From Alphaproteobacteria bacterium UBA6178 (GTDB lineage Bacteria > Pseudomonadota > Alphaproteobacteria > Rickettsiales > UBA3002): DNA of 19,264 nt. The notes under the pieces were generated by a model that saw only the letters and a list, made by a program, of their open reading frames with translations, made no database searches and was not told where the DNA came from. The first letter of the stretch is position 1, and each line of letters begins with the position of its first letter. Position numbers and translations under genes: made by a program. Shown here one piece after another: positions 1-6,813 of this stretch. The stretch spans positions 109,720-128,983 of the forward strand of contig DITS01000048.1 in assembly GCA_002422205.1 (NCBI GenBank). Direction: 5' to 3'.

Positions 1-300
1 GGCGCGTCAGTTTCAGCGCCTTCGAGATGGCGAGGCTCTGCGTCGGGCGCGTCAGTCTCAGCGCCTTCGAGATGGCGAGGTTCTGCGTCGGGCGCGTCAG
101 TTTCAGCGCCTTCGAGATGGCGAGGCTCTGCGTTGGGCGCATCAGTTTCAGCGCCTTCGAGATGGCGAGGCTCTGCGTCGGGCGCGTCAGTTTCAGCGCC
201 TTCGAGATGGCGAGGCTCTGCGTCGGGCGCGTCAGTTTCAGCGCCTTCGAGATGGCGAGGCTCTGCGTCGGGCGTGTCAGTCTCAGCGCCTTCGAGATGC
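1..300. repeat. 45-bp tandem repeat, six full copies plus a partial seventh
   Basis: Units begin at 1, 46, 91, 136, 181, 226 and 271, each opening with GGCGCGTCAG or a one-base variant. The last visible unit stops after 30 bases, at 300. Units differ at only a few bases, for example GCGTCG against GCGTTG near 135, GGCGCATCAG at 136 and GGCGTGTCAG at 271. The period is a multiple of three, so copy-number change keeps the minus-strand gene in frame. There are no unique spacers between units, so this is not a CRISPR array. The array continues beyond the left edge, so total copy number is unknown. Confidence 0.95.
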
Positions 301-701
301 GGCTCTGAGCCGATACCGTTTGCAAGGGCTGCTTCACGCGCAAACTCAGCCGAAGCTGCTTCGCGTGCGGCTTTGGTTCTTTCTAATGCTTCTAACTGCA
401 ATTGGTCAAAGTCTTGGGTTAATCTACCCAGATCAAGGCTGCCATCGGACGTTATCAGCGGGGCCAGCTTGTCGCTATGTTCATCAAGCGCTAAGCGTAG
501 ATCTAGCGCTGAATTTTGATCGTTGTAGGGGATTAGATCGGAGCCATCAGGCTGGGGGTAGCGCGCATTGACGTAATTAATCAAGGCGGCGGTGGCTTCG
601 CGTAGGCGGTCATAAGCGCCGACCTCGTCCAAATTAAATTTACCATCTTGCAGATAAATTTTTGCACCATTATCGCGCAGGTCATCCAGAATATTCGCCA
701 T
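1..701 (-). CDS. Unrecognised protein with C-terminal acidic 15-residue tandem repeats (3' end outside window)
   Basis: The frame is open from an ATG at 701 (minus strand) to the left edge, so 233 codons are visible and the stop lies outside. The start is supported by GGGGAG four bases upstream. Residues 1-135 or so begin MANILDDLRDNGAKIYLQDG and are non-repetitive, mostly helical and charged, ending in an Ala/Glu-rich segment (EAASAEFAREAALANG). From about residue 136 the protein becomes a run of a 15-residue unit, DAEPRHLEGAETDAP. No signal peptide, membrane span or known catalytic motif is seen. Most differences between units are synonymous; the coding changes are D to N and A to T. That pattern favours this strand and frame as the real coding one. 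It is transcribed divergently from ssb. I do not recognise the family. The repeat could be a flexible acidic spacer or a binding array; neither can be told from the sequence. Confidence 0.75.
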   Translation of the reverse strand, partial: MANILDDLRDNGAKIYLQDGKFNLDEVGAYDRLREATAALINYVNARYPQPDGSDLIPYNDQNSALDLRLALDEHSDKLAPLITSDGSLDLGRLTQDFDQLQLEALERTKAAREAASAEFAREAALANGIGSEPHLEGAETDTPDAEPRHLEGAETDAPDAEPRHLEGAETDAPDAEPRHLEGAETDAPNAEPRHLEGAETDAPDAEPRHLEGAETDAPDAEPRHLEGAETDA

Positions 702-734
702 GTAGCTCCCCTATATTGATACGAATTCAGGCTC

Positions 735-743
735 ATATTAGCA
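735..743 (-). promoter_or_regulatory. Candidate extended -10 promoter for the repeat-protein gene
   Basis: Read on the minus strand, bases 743 to 735 are TGCTAATAT, an extended -10 of the form TGn plus a near-consensus hexamer. It lies about 34 bases upstream of the ATG at 701, which would give a short leader holding the GGGGAG ribosome site. No good -35 is seen at the usual distance. This is a pattern match only. Confidence 0.35.
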
Positions 744-770
744 CAGCAAATGATGAAGAAATGTTAAGAA

Positions 771-799
771 TTGATGAATAAAAAGTTAAGATCGATTAT
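771..799 (+). promoter_or_regulatory. Candidate promoter for ssb
   Basis: TTGATG (771-776) and GATTAT (794-799) are separated by 17 bases, and each matches the sigma-70 consensus at four of six positions. They sit in the AT-rich divergent region about 90 bases before the ssb start. I saw no GTTC or GAAC half-site of an alphaproteobacterial LexA box between 702 and 890, so SOS control is not supported. Confidence 0.3.
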
Positions 800-890
800 A
801 AATGCACTATGCACAACCCTGTCTCTAAGGCTTTACTTGTGCCATGGCATGGGCTAGACAAGATTTTTAATCATTACGGCAGGTATTGAT

Positions 891-1370
891 ATGGCAGGCA
901 GCATTAATAAAGTGATTTTGGTGGGTAATCTGGGGCGTGACCCCGAAATTCGCGCAACACAAGATGGCCGCGAAATTGCCAATCTGGCAATCGCGACGTC
1001 GGAAAGCTGGAAAGATCGCAATACCGGCGAGCGCAAGGAAAAGACCGAATGGCATCGTGTGGCGATTTTTAATGAGGGTCTGGTTAATATTTGCAAAAAT
1101 TACCTGAAAAAAGGTGCCAAAATCTATCTGGAAGGCCAATTGCAAACCCGTAAATGGACCGATAAGGACGGGCAGGAAAAATACACCACTGAAGTGGTGC
1201 TGCAAGGCTATAACGGCAACCTCACCATGCTGGATTCCAAAGGCGGTGGAGGCGGATATGAAAGCGGCGACAGCTATAATCAGGACCGTAAACCCGCGAT
1301 GGCGGCTGCAGCAGCGGGCGGCGGCGGATATGCCGGCGGCGGCGATCTGGATGATGATATTCCGTTTTAA
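891..1370 (+). CDS. ssb: Single-stranded DNA-binding protein SSB
   Basis: This 159-residue protein coats single-stranded DNA during replication, recombination and repair. Residues 1-110 or so form the OB-fold, with the recognisable opening MAGSINKVILVGNLGRDPE, the WHRVAIFNE strand and the YLKKGAKIYLEGQLQTRKW stretch. A glycine- and alanine-rich flexible linker follows (residues 117-152). The protein ends in the acidic tip DDDIPF (154-159), which in this family recruits partner proteins. The length is normal for bacterial SSB. The ATG start matches the family's N-terminus; the upstream ribosome site is weak (CAGG). It stands alone, 76 bases before dapF, and is divergent from the repeat-protein gene. 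Confidence 0.97.
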   Translation: MAGSINKVILVGNLGRDPEIRATQDGREIANLAIATSESWKDRNTGERKEKTEWHRVAIFNEGLVNICKNYLKKGAKIYLEGQLQTRKWTDKDGQEKYTTEVVLQGYNGNLTMLDSKGGGGGYESGDSYNQDRKPAMAAAAAGGGGYAGGGDLDDDIPF

Positions 1371-1446
1371 TGCAGCTGTTGTTAATCCTAGCATTCCCCG
1401 TGGGCACCTGCTAAAAACGCTGTCCGATTAAACAGTAAGGGCAGAC

Positions 1447-2277
1447 ATGACGGCTATTTCTTTTACCAAAATGCACGGCACCGGCAATGATTTCGTGGTC
1501 ATTGATAACCGCAAGGCGGGACTTAAAATTACCCCGCAATGGGCGATAACTCTAGCGGATCGCCGCTTTGGCATTGGCTGCGACCAGATGATCGTGATTG
1601 AGCCATCGGATAAAGCCGATGTGTTCATGCGCATTTTTAACCCTGACGGCTCGGAAATCGGCGCGTGCGGCAATGCCTCGCGCTGCATCGGCTGGTGGAT
1701 GATGCAGGAGAAAAACGCGCCGCTGGTCTCGATTGAGACGCATGCCGGTGTGCTCGAATGCCGAGGCCATGGCGATTATAGCGTTAGCGTTGATATGGGC
1801 CCGCCCACCTGGGAATGGGATGAGATTCCGCTATCGGAGAAACGTAATACCGAGCATTTAGGCATTGCCGAAGGACGGCTGGCCGATCCGGTGGCGCTGA
1901 GTGTCGGTAATCCACACATGGTCTTCTTTGTCTCGGACCTTGCGCATATCAAGCTGGCCGAATGGGGCCCCAAACTGGAACGCCACGCATTATTCCCCAA
2001 ACGCGCCAATGTCAGCGCGGCGGAAATTGACACGCGCGATCATGTGCATTTGCGGGTGTGGGAGCGCGGTGCGGGTGAAACCCTCGCCTGCGGCACCGCC
2101 GCCTGTGCCACGGTGGTAGCGGGCGTGCGTCGCGGCATTATGGAGCGTAAAGCAACCGTCAGCCTGCCTGGTGGCGATTTGCATATCGAATGGAACAAAG
2201 ACACCAACCATATCCACATGACCGGCGCCGTCGCCGTGGTCTATGCGGGTAGCTTCGATCAGGGGCTGGTGTTGTGA
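1447..2277 (+). CDS. dapF: Diaminopimelate epimerase
   Basis: DapF interconverts LL- and meso-diaminopimelate in the cytoplasm, a late step on the route to lysine and to the cross-linking residue of peptidoglycan. The 276-residue length is normal. Both halves of the active site are visible: Cys74 in GACGNASRC and Cys215 in LACGTAAC, the two cysteines that act as base and acid in this cofactor-independent family. The opening FTKMHGTGNDFVVID and the FNPDGSE segment are also family signatures. A TAAGG ribosome site precedes the ATG. It leads the housekeeping group, and mtaB starts 62 bases after its stop. No truncation or missing key residue is seen. Confidence 0.97.
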   Translation: MTAISFTKMHGTGNDFVVIDNRKAGLKITPQWAITLADRRFGIGCDQMIVIEPSDKADVFMRIFNPDGSEIGACGNASRCIGWWMMQEKNAPLVSIETHAGVLECRGHGDYSVSVDMGPPTWEWDEIPLSEKRNTEHLGIAEGRLADPVALSVGNPHMVFFVSDLAHIKLAEWGPKLERHALFPKRANVSAAEIDTRDHVHLRVWERGAGETLACGTAACATVVAGVRRGIMERKATVSLPGGDLHIEWNKDTNHIHMTGAVAVVYAGSFDQGLVL

Positions 2278-2306
2278 TCTATGGCATACAATACCTGCTT
2301 TCTTTT

Positions 2307-2330
2307 CCTCCCCCTATGAGGGGGAGGAGG
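2307..2330 (+). promoter_or_regulatory. G/C-rich hairpin overlapping the mtaB ribosome binding site
   Basis: CCTCCCCC (2307-2314) and GGGGGAGG (2320-2327) form a perfect 8-bp stem around the 5-base loop TATGA. The right arm runs into AGGAGG (2325-2330), a full-consensus Shine-Dalgarno sequence nine bases before the mtaB ATG. Folding would therefore hide about half of the ribosome site. There is no T-run after the stem, so it is not a classic terminator. It may be a translational switch, a REP-like dispersed palindrome, or both. Confidence 0.6.
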
Positions 2331-2339
2331 TAAGGTTGT

Positions 2340-3584
2340 ATGAGCATTGATATTCGTACATTTGGCTGCCGGTTGAATATTCATGAGAGTGAAGTGATGC
2401 GCCAGCATGCGCAGGCTGCGCAACTTGATAATGTGATAATTTTTAACACTTGCGCCGTCACGGCTGAAGCAGAACGTCAGGCGCGGCAAGCAATTCGCCG
2501 TGCAAGGCGCGAGCATCCGGCGGCTAAAATTATCGTTACCGGCTGCTCGGCACAGGTGCATCCTGATAGCTATGCCCGCATGGACGCGGTGGATGTGGTG
2601 CTGGGGAATGAAGAGAAAATGCAAGCCTCAGCATGGACGTTTGACAGGGATACGCACGAAAAAATCCGCGTCAATGATATCATGTCGATTACCGAAACCG
2701 CCGCACATATGGTGTCGTCCTTTGACGGGCATACGCGCGCATTTGTGCAGGTGCAAAATGGCTGCAACCATCGCTGCACCTTTTGCATTATTCCGTTTGG
2801 CCGTGGCAATTCGCGCAGCGTGCCGATGGGTGAAATCGTCGCGCAAATCCGCACATTAGTGGAAGCGGGCACCAAAGAAGTGGTGCTCACCGGTGTCGAT
2901 ATTTCATCTTACGGTGAAGATTTACCCGGCACGCCGAATCTGGGCCAGTTATGCCGTCGCGTGCTGGCGAATATTCCGCAGCTGCCGCGCTTGCGCATTT
3001 CATCCATTGATGCGGTCGAGGTCGATGATGATCTCTATCGCCTGATCGCCGACGAGCCGCGCCTGATGCCGCATTTGCATATTTCGTTGCAAGCGGGCGA
3101 TGATATGATTTTGAAACGCATGAAGCGCCGCCACTCGCGCAAAGACGCCTTGGATTTTTGCACCCGAGTGCGCAATTTGCGACCCGACATGGTATTCGGT
3201 GCCGATATTATTGCCGGATTCCCCACCGAAACCGATGCGATGTTTGACAATACCCTGCGCTTGGTGGAAGAGGCGGATCTGACGTATTTGCATGTATTCC
3301 CCTATTCCGAGCGCGAGGGCACCCCTGCCGCTAAAATGCCACCCGTGGCCAAAGCGCTGCGCAAGGAACGTGCAAGCCGCCTGCGAGAGCTGGGCGCAAA
3401 ACAAGAAGCAAAGCTTTATGCTTCTTGCGTTGGCAAACAAGTGCAATTGCTGATGGAAAAAGACGGGGTAGGGCGCAGCGAACAATTTGTGCCGGTGAGT
3501 TGCCAGCACATGGAAGCCGGTGCGTTGGCGCAAGTCTCCGTGGCTGCCATGCAAAACGGCCAGCTACAGGGCGTGCTGGCATGA
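2340..3584 (+). CDS. mtaB: tRNA t6A37 methylthiotransferase (MtaB family)
   Basis: This is a radical-SAM methylthiotransferase of 414 residues. Members of this branch add a methylthio group to N6-threonylcarbamoyladenosine at position 37 of tRNAs. The N-terminal domain carries the three cysteines of the first iron-sulfur cluster: Cys10 (FGCRLN), Cys38 (NTCAVT) and Cys69 (TGCSAQ). The radical-SAM CxxxCxxC is at Cys142, Cys146 and Cys149 (GCNHRCTFC). The SAM-domain segments LTGVDISSYGED, ISLQAGDD and FGADIIAGFPTE follow, and the last 60 residues or so fit a TRAM-like RNA-binding end. The FGCRLN opening and the order next to ftsY favour MtaB over MiaB or RimO. Its TGA overlaps the ftsY ATG. Confidence 0.93.
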   Translation: MSIDIRTFGCRLNIHESEVMRQHAQAAQLDNVIIFNTCAVTAEAERQARQAIRRARREHPAAKIIVTGCSAQVHPDSYARMDAVDVVLGNEEKMQASAWTFDRDTHEKIRVNDIMSITETAAHMVSSFDGHTRAFVQVQNGCNHRCTFCIIPFGRGNSRSVPMGEIVAQIRTLVEAGTKEVVLTGVDISSYGEDLPGTPNLGQLCRRVLANIPQLPRLRISSIDAVEVDDDLYRLIADEPRLMPHLHISLQAGDDMILKRMKRRHSRKDALDFCTRVRNLRPDMVFGADIIAGFPTETDAMFDNTLRLVEEADLTYLHVFPYSEREGTPAAKMPPVAKALRKERASRLRELGAKQEAKLYASCVGKQVQLLMEKDGVGRSEQFVPVSCQHMEAGALAQVSVAAMQNGQLQGVLA

Positions 3585-4516
3585 GTAGCTGGTTCAACCG
3601 ACTACGCGACGGGTTATCGAAAACCTCTAGCGGTCTCTCATCGGGCATTGCCGATATTTTTACCAAGCGCAAGCTGGATGACGGCATGCTCGAAGAGCTG
3701 GAAGAGTTGCTGATTGCGGCAGATATCGGGGCGGCAACGGCGGCTAAAATTGTTGCGGATTTCAGCGAGGGCCGTTTCGATAAAGAAATTGCCCCGCATG
3801 AGGTAAAAAATGCATTGGCACAATCCGTGGCCGCTATTTTGGCACCTTATGCCAAACCACTCGATATTAACCCCGCGCACAAACCGCATGTGATTTTAGT
3901 GGTGGGCGTAAATGGCAATGGCAAAACCACTACCATCGGTAAAATGGCGAATTTATTATCGGGTAACGGCTACAATGTCATGCTGGCGGCGGCGGATACC
4001 TTCCGCGCGGCAGCGGTAGAACAGCTCAATATTTGGGCGCAGCGTGTGGGCTGCCCGATTATCACCGGTGCCGATCAGGCCGATCCGGCCAGTGTTGCCT
4101 ATCAGGCTGCCGAGCAGGCAAAGACAGCAGGCGCGGATGTGCTGCTGATCGACACCGCCGGACGTTTGCATAATAAAGCCAATCTGATGGAAGAGCTGAA
4201 AAAGATAATCCGTGTGATTCAGAAGGTAATTCCCGATGCGCCGCACAGCGTATTGCAGGTGCTCGATGGCACCACAGGGCAGAATGCGCTGCAACAGGTG
4301 AGCGCATTCAAAGAGCTGGTCGATGTTAACGGGCTAGTGGTGACCAAACTCGACGGCACCTCCAAAGCAGGCGTGGTGGTTACGCTTGCCAAGCAATTCA
4401 ACCTGCCCATTCATGCAATCGGTATCGGTGAAGGGATAGGGGATTTAAAATCCTTTGACGCGCTCGACTTCGCGCGCTCACTTGTCGGTGCCACATCTGA
4501 CGAAGCAAGTGGATAA
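3581..4516 (+). CDS. ftsY: Signal recognition particle receptor FtsY
   Basis: FtsY docks the SRP-ribosome complex at the inner membrane. The start chosen is the ATG at 3581, inside the mtaB stop (ATGA), giving 311 residues. The frame stays open upstream to 3425, but that part lies within mtaB and has no family resemblance. The helical N domain covers about residues 1-95. The G domain has the P-loop GVNGNGKTTT (109-118), the DTFRAAAVEQL insertion-box segment (139-149), DTAGR (191-195), TKLDG (255-259) and the closing GIGEGIGDLKSFD (281-293). There is no long acidic A domain as in E. coli, only a short amphipathic N-terminus (SSWFNRLRDGL) likely to touch the membrane. It is translationally coupled to mtaB. 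Confidence 0.97.
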   Translation: MSSWFNRLRDGLSKTSSGLSSGIADIFTKRKLDDGMLEELEELLIAADIGAATAAKIVADFSEGRFDKEIAPHEVKNALAQSVAAILAPYAKPLDINPAHKPHVILVVGVNGNGKTTTIGKMANLLSGNGYNVMLAAADTFRAAAVEQLNIWAQRVGCPIITGADQADPASVAYQAAEQAKTAGADVLLIDTAGRLHNKANLMEELKKIIRVIQKVIPDAPHSVLQVLDGTTGQNALQQVSAFKELVDVNGLVVTKLDGTSKAGVVVTLAKQFNLPIHAIGIGEGIGDLKSFDALDFARSLVGATSDEASG

Positions 4517-4588
4517 CTCATCATGCGTGATTGACCCATACCATCGCTTGTGTTACTACCCTTATATAACGCTATATATGGGTGCTTT

Positions 4589-5416
4589 ATGCGATTTTTG
4601 CTTGTGGCTACGGCTTTGATCTCGGTTTCACACGCGGCGCAAGCACAAGCCCCGCAAATGCAGCAGCGCTATGGGCAAACCCAACCATACACCCAATACA
4701 GGCAAGCTGCACCCGCTCAAAATGCCTATGAGCAAAATACCCAAACCTATAGCAACGCACCTACCACGCATAATGGCCAGCAATACCCTTATTATTATAC
4801 GCCGCCGCCAAAAGCGCCGCCGCACAAACCGTGGTACGGCGCGTTTCATGCGCAATATGTGATTCCCGATAAATATGAGTTTTCATCTGTGGGCGACCGA
4901 TTTGTAACGCGCGGTGAAATCGAATTTGATAATGGCTTTGGGTTGGGCGGTGCATTGGGCTACCGGCTAGCAAAATATTTCCGCATCGAAGGCGAGGCGA
5001 CCTACCGTAAATTCGAGCTTGATCAAGGTGTGAACCGTGCATTCGACACGGACGGAAACTTACTCGGCGAATCTAGGGTCGATGAAAACACCGACGATGA
5101 AGAAAACAGAGAGTATGGCATGAACACCATTAATTTAATGGTGAATGCGATTGTGGATTTGCCCTTGCCCTTCGCAGAGGATTTTGCACCCTATGGCGGC
5201 GCTGGGTTTGGCTGGAGCTATCAAACAAACGGCGCCAAGGAAAGCAGTTTTGCGTATCAATTTCTTGGTGGCTTGAGCTGGCAGGCAGACGAAGAAACCG
5301 CCTTTAATTTAGGTTATCGTTACTTCGAAGCGACCGGCTTTGACTTTGATGGATTCAATCAAGATTATGAAGCTACACAGCATATTGTTGAGCTGGGCAT
5401 GCGCTATCACTTTTAA
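4589..5416 (+). CDS. Outer-membrane beta-barrel protein, paralogue 1
   Basis: This predicted outer-membrane porin-like protein has 275 residues from the ATG at 4589. That start puts a normal signal peptide (MRFLLVATALISVSHAAQA, cut near residue 19) at the N-terminus; an in-frame start upstream at 4550 would bury it. Residues 20-80 are a low-complexity Gln/Tyr/Pro-rich linker. Residues 82-275 alternate like a small eight-strand barrel of the OmpA/opacity type, with GFGLGGALGYRL, YFRIEGEATYRKF, YGGAGFGWSYQTNG and GYRYFEATGF. It ends in Phe (MRYHF), as barrel proteins do. An acidic insert (VDENTDDEENRE, 164-175) looks like an extracellular loop. It is closely related to the next gene. Upstream, 4553-4580 is AT-rich (TATATAAC, CTATATAT) but no convincing -35/-10 pair was found. 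Its role is unknown. Confidence 0.88.
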   Translation: MRFLLVATALISVSHAAQAQAPQMQQRYGQTQPYTQYRQAAPAQNAYEQNTQTYSNAPTTHNGQQYPYYYTPPPKAPPHKPWYGAFHAQYVIPDKYEFSSVGDRFVTRGEIEFDNGFGLGGALGYRLAKYFRIEGEATYRKFELDQGVNRAFDTDGNLLGESRVDENTDDEENREYGMNTINLMVNAIVDLPLPFAEDFAPYGGAGFGWSYQTNGAKESSFAYQFLGGLSWQADEETAFNLGYRYFEATGFDFDGFNQDYEATQHIVELGMRYHF

Positions 5417-5542
5417 TGTCTGACTATATTGCGGCTTTATTGATCCTCATCAAACACACGAGCTATACCGCTTATCACCTTGACGTTCAATAAAAGCCTT
5501 ATATGCTCGCGAAGCAAACATCCATTGATAACGGAGTATCCC

Positions 5543-6523
5543 ATGCGTCTCGCTGTAGCCACTTTAAGCCTGATTCTGATGAGCAGCACTGCCTATGCGG
5601 AAGGGTTTAATATACATGCAGGCTCCGACTTGCTGCCGTTGCCAAACCGTATGCCGCGCGATGGTGTCCAGCCGCGCTATCAGGCACCCAGCTATCCGGT
5701 GTCAGCCTATCAACAACCCGTCGCGCAATATGGCCAACCTGCGCCCCTTTATCAGCAATCGGCGCAACCGGCTTATGCCCAGCCGCAAGCCGCGCAACCA
5801 GCCTATGTGCCACCGCAAGCGCCGCAACCGGTTGCTGAGCCAGCCATGCAGCCCCACTATTACGAAGCCCCCACACAAACCGCTTATGCGCAACCCGACA
5901 TATCCTATGCCGCAGCGCCCGCCGCCTATGATGAGCCTGCGCCCATGTCTTCCTTGCAGGCACCTCGCTGGTATGCTGCGATTAACCTGCAGGCAGTCAA
6001 TGCCGAAGATTGGGGTTACACTGAAAGCGTACCACCATATTCCATTGATGCAGATATAGAGTTTGAAACCAGCTTCGGCATGAGCGGCGCGGTGGGTTAT
6101 CAGGTGATGCCTTATCTGCGCGTCGAGGGCGAGCTGGGCTTCATGCAACAGGAAGTCGATAATGTCTCCGTCAATGTTTACCAAAATGGCACGCTGATTG
6201 ACAGCGCAGCCGCTACGGGTAATGACCAAGGCTTTGAGGCAGTGAATTTTATGGCGAATGCCTATGTTGATGTACCACTCGAATTTGCGCCCAGCCTGCT
6301 ACCTTATGTAGGGGCGGGCATTGGTTGGTCCAAACAAACCAATGGCGCAGAAGAAAGCTCGCTGGCCTATCAGGGCATGGCGGGTGTGGGTTATCGCATT
6401 GCCGATAAAGCCGTGGTCAATATTGGGTATCGCTATTTTGAGGCGGACGGATTCGACTATGATACGGTGGAATATGACGCCAGCAGCCATATTGTCGAAA
6501 TTGGTCTGCGTGGTTATTTCTAA
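5543..6523 (+). CDS. Outer-membrane beta-barrel protein, paralogue 2
   Basis: This protein has 326 residues from the ATG at 5543, which has GGAG six bases upstream and gives a clean signal peptide (MRLAVATLSLILMSSTAYA, cut near residue 19). An earlier in-frame start at 5480 would add a charged, unlikely leader. Residues 40-140 are a Pro/Gln/Ala/Tyr-rich linker with loose repeats such as QPAYAQPQA and QPAYVPPQA, longer than in paralogue 1. The barrel (142-326) matches paralogue 1 segment by segment: IEFETSFGMSGAVGYQ, YLRVEGEL, YVGAGIGWSKQTNGAEESS, NIGYRYFEADGFDYD and the end HIVEIGLRGYF. The pair clearly arose by duplication. TTGACG at 5480-5485 is a possible -35, but no well-spaced -10 follows. 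Surface linker or peptidoglycan contact is possible but not shown. Confidence 0.88.
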   Translation: MRLAVATLSLILMSSTAYAEGFNIHAGSDLLPLPNRMPRDGVQPRYQAPSYPVSAYQQPVAQYGQPAPLYQQSAQPAYAQPQAAQPAYVPPQAPQPVAEPAMQPHYYEAPTQTAYAQPDISYAAAPAAYDEPAPMSSLQAPRWYAAINLQAVNAEDWGYTESVPPYSIDADIEFETSFGMSGAVGYQVMPYLRVEGELGFMQQEVDNVSVNVYQNGTLIDSAAATGNDQGFEAVNFMANAYVDVPLEFAPSLLPYVGAGIGWSKQTNGAEESSLAYQGMAGVGYRIADKAVVNIGYRYFEADGFDYDTVEYDASSHIVEIGLRGYF

Positions 6524-6583
6524 TCAGCCCGCAAAATAAATCGCAATCGTCATTGAAACATCATAAAAGCCGCCCTACTTATT

Positions 6584-6592
6584 TGCTATACT
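6584..6592 (+). promoter_or_regulatory. Candidate extended -10 promoter for the 41-residue gene
   Basis: TGCTATACT combines an extended -10 TGn with TATACT, five of six to consensus. No -35 is seen 17 bases upstream, as is common for extended -10 promoters. Transcription would start near 6599, leaving a short leader with GAGG (6609-6612) ahead of the ATG at 6618. Confidence 0.45.
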
Positions 6593-6617
6593 CATACGAT
6601 CAGTTAGCGAGGTACTT

Positions 6618-6743
6618 ATGAATAAGCAGCAAGCATCTGCCACCGCCATTAACTATCAGCGCGAAAAGCGTCAGGCGTATATTCTGCGCCATTTTCTGTT
6701 CGCCGGGCTGGTAACGCTGATTATCGGCGCATTATTTGCGTAA
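6618..6743 (+). CDS. Small single-span membrane protein, 41 residues
   Basis: The reading frame ATG to TAA encodes a polar, Arg/Lys/Gln-rich N-terminal half (MNKQQASATAINYQREKRQA) followed by a hydrophobic helix (ILRHFLFAGLVTLIIGALFA). The positive residues before the helix predict a cytoplasmic N-terminus with the C-terminus ending in the membrane. A strong GAGG lies five bases before the ATG, and an extended -10 promoter candidate lies just upstream, so the frame has its own expression signals. It stands between the second barrel gene and cysD, 70 bases before the latter. I do not recognise the family. It could be a regulator or stabiliser of a membrane complex, but nothing in the sequence fixes that. 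Confidence 0.6.
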   Translation: MNKQQASATAINYQREKRQAYILRHFLFAGLVTLIIGALFA

Positions 6744-6754
6744 TTCCCCTAGTC

Positions 6755-6788
6755 TGACATTGTCATTTATCCAAAGATAGCCTATGCA
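6755..6788 (+). promoter_or_regulatory. Palindrome and weak promoter candidate ahead of cysD
   Basis: TGACA T TGTCA (6755-6765) is a perfect 11-base inverted repeat. Its right half overlaps TTGTCA (6760-6765), a five-of-six -35 match. Seventeen bases on is TATGCA (6783-6788), a poor -10. An operator over a -35 element would suit a repressor. The cysD ATG at 6814 has its own AAGGGGAG ribosome site. This is a pattern match only; a 5-base half-site can occur by chance. Confidence 0.3.
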
Positions 6789-6813
6789 CAAAGGGTTCAA
6801 AGGGGAGCCCTGA

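Noticed and set aside
1..300. CRISPR array
   Set aside because: The 45-bp units are directly joined with no unique spacers, and no cas gene is present.
27..308. Plus-strand open frames made of repeats over the 45-bp array
   Set aside because: They exist only because the repeat period is a multiple of three. The minus-strand frame has a start, a ribosome site, a non-repetitive domain and mostly synonymous unit differences.
840..849. TGCCATGGCA palindrome upstream of ssb as an operator
   Set aside because: It is a single 10-base dyad with no second copy and no position relative to a promoter that would single it out.
702..890. LexA (SOS) box controlling ssb
   Set aside because: No GTTC or GAAC half-site was found in the interval.
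867..1394. Long minus-strand open frame over ssb
   Set aside because: It is antisense to a clear ssb gene, contains no recognisable domain and has no ribosome site of note.
3425..3580. Upstream extension of ftsY by 52 codons
   Set aside because: The extension lies within mtaB in another frame and has no FtsY-like content; the ATG at 3581 in an ATGA overlap gives a normal protein.
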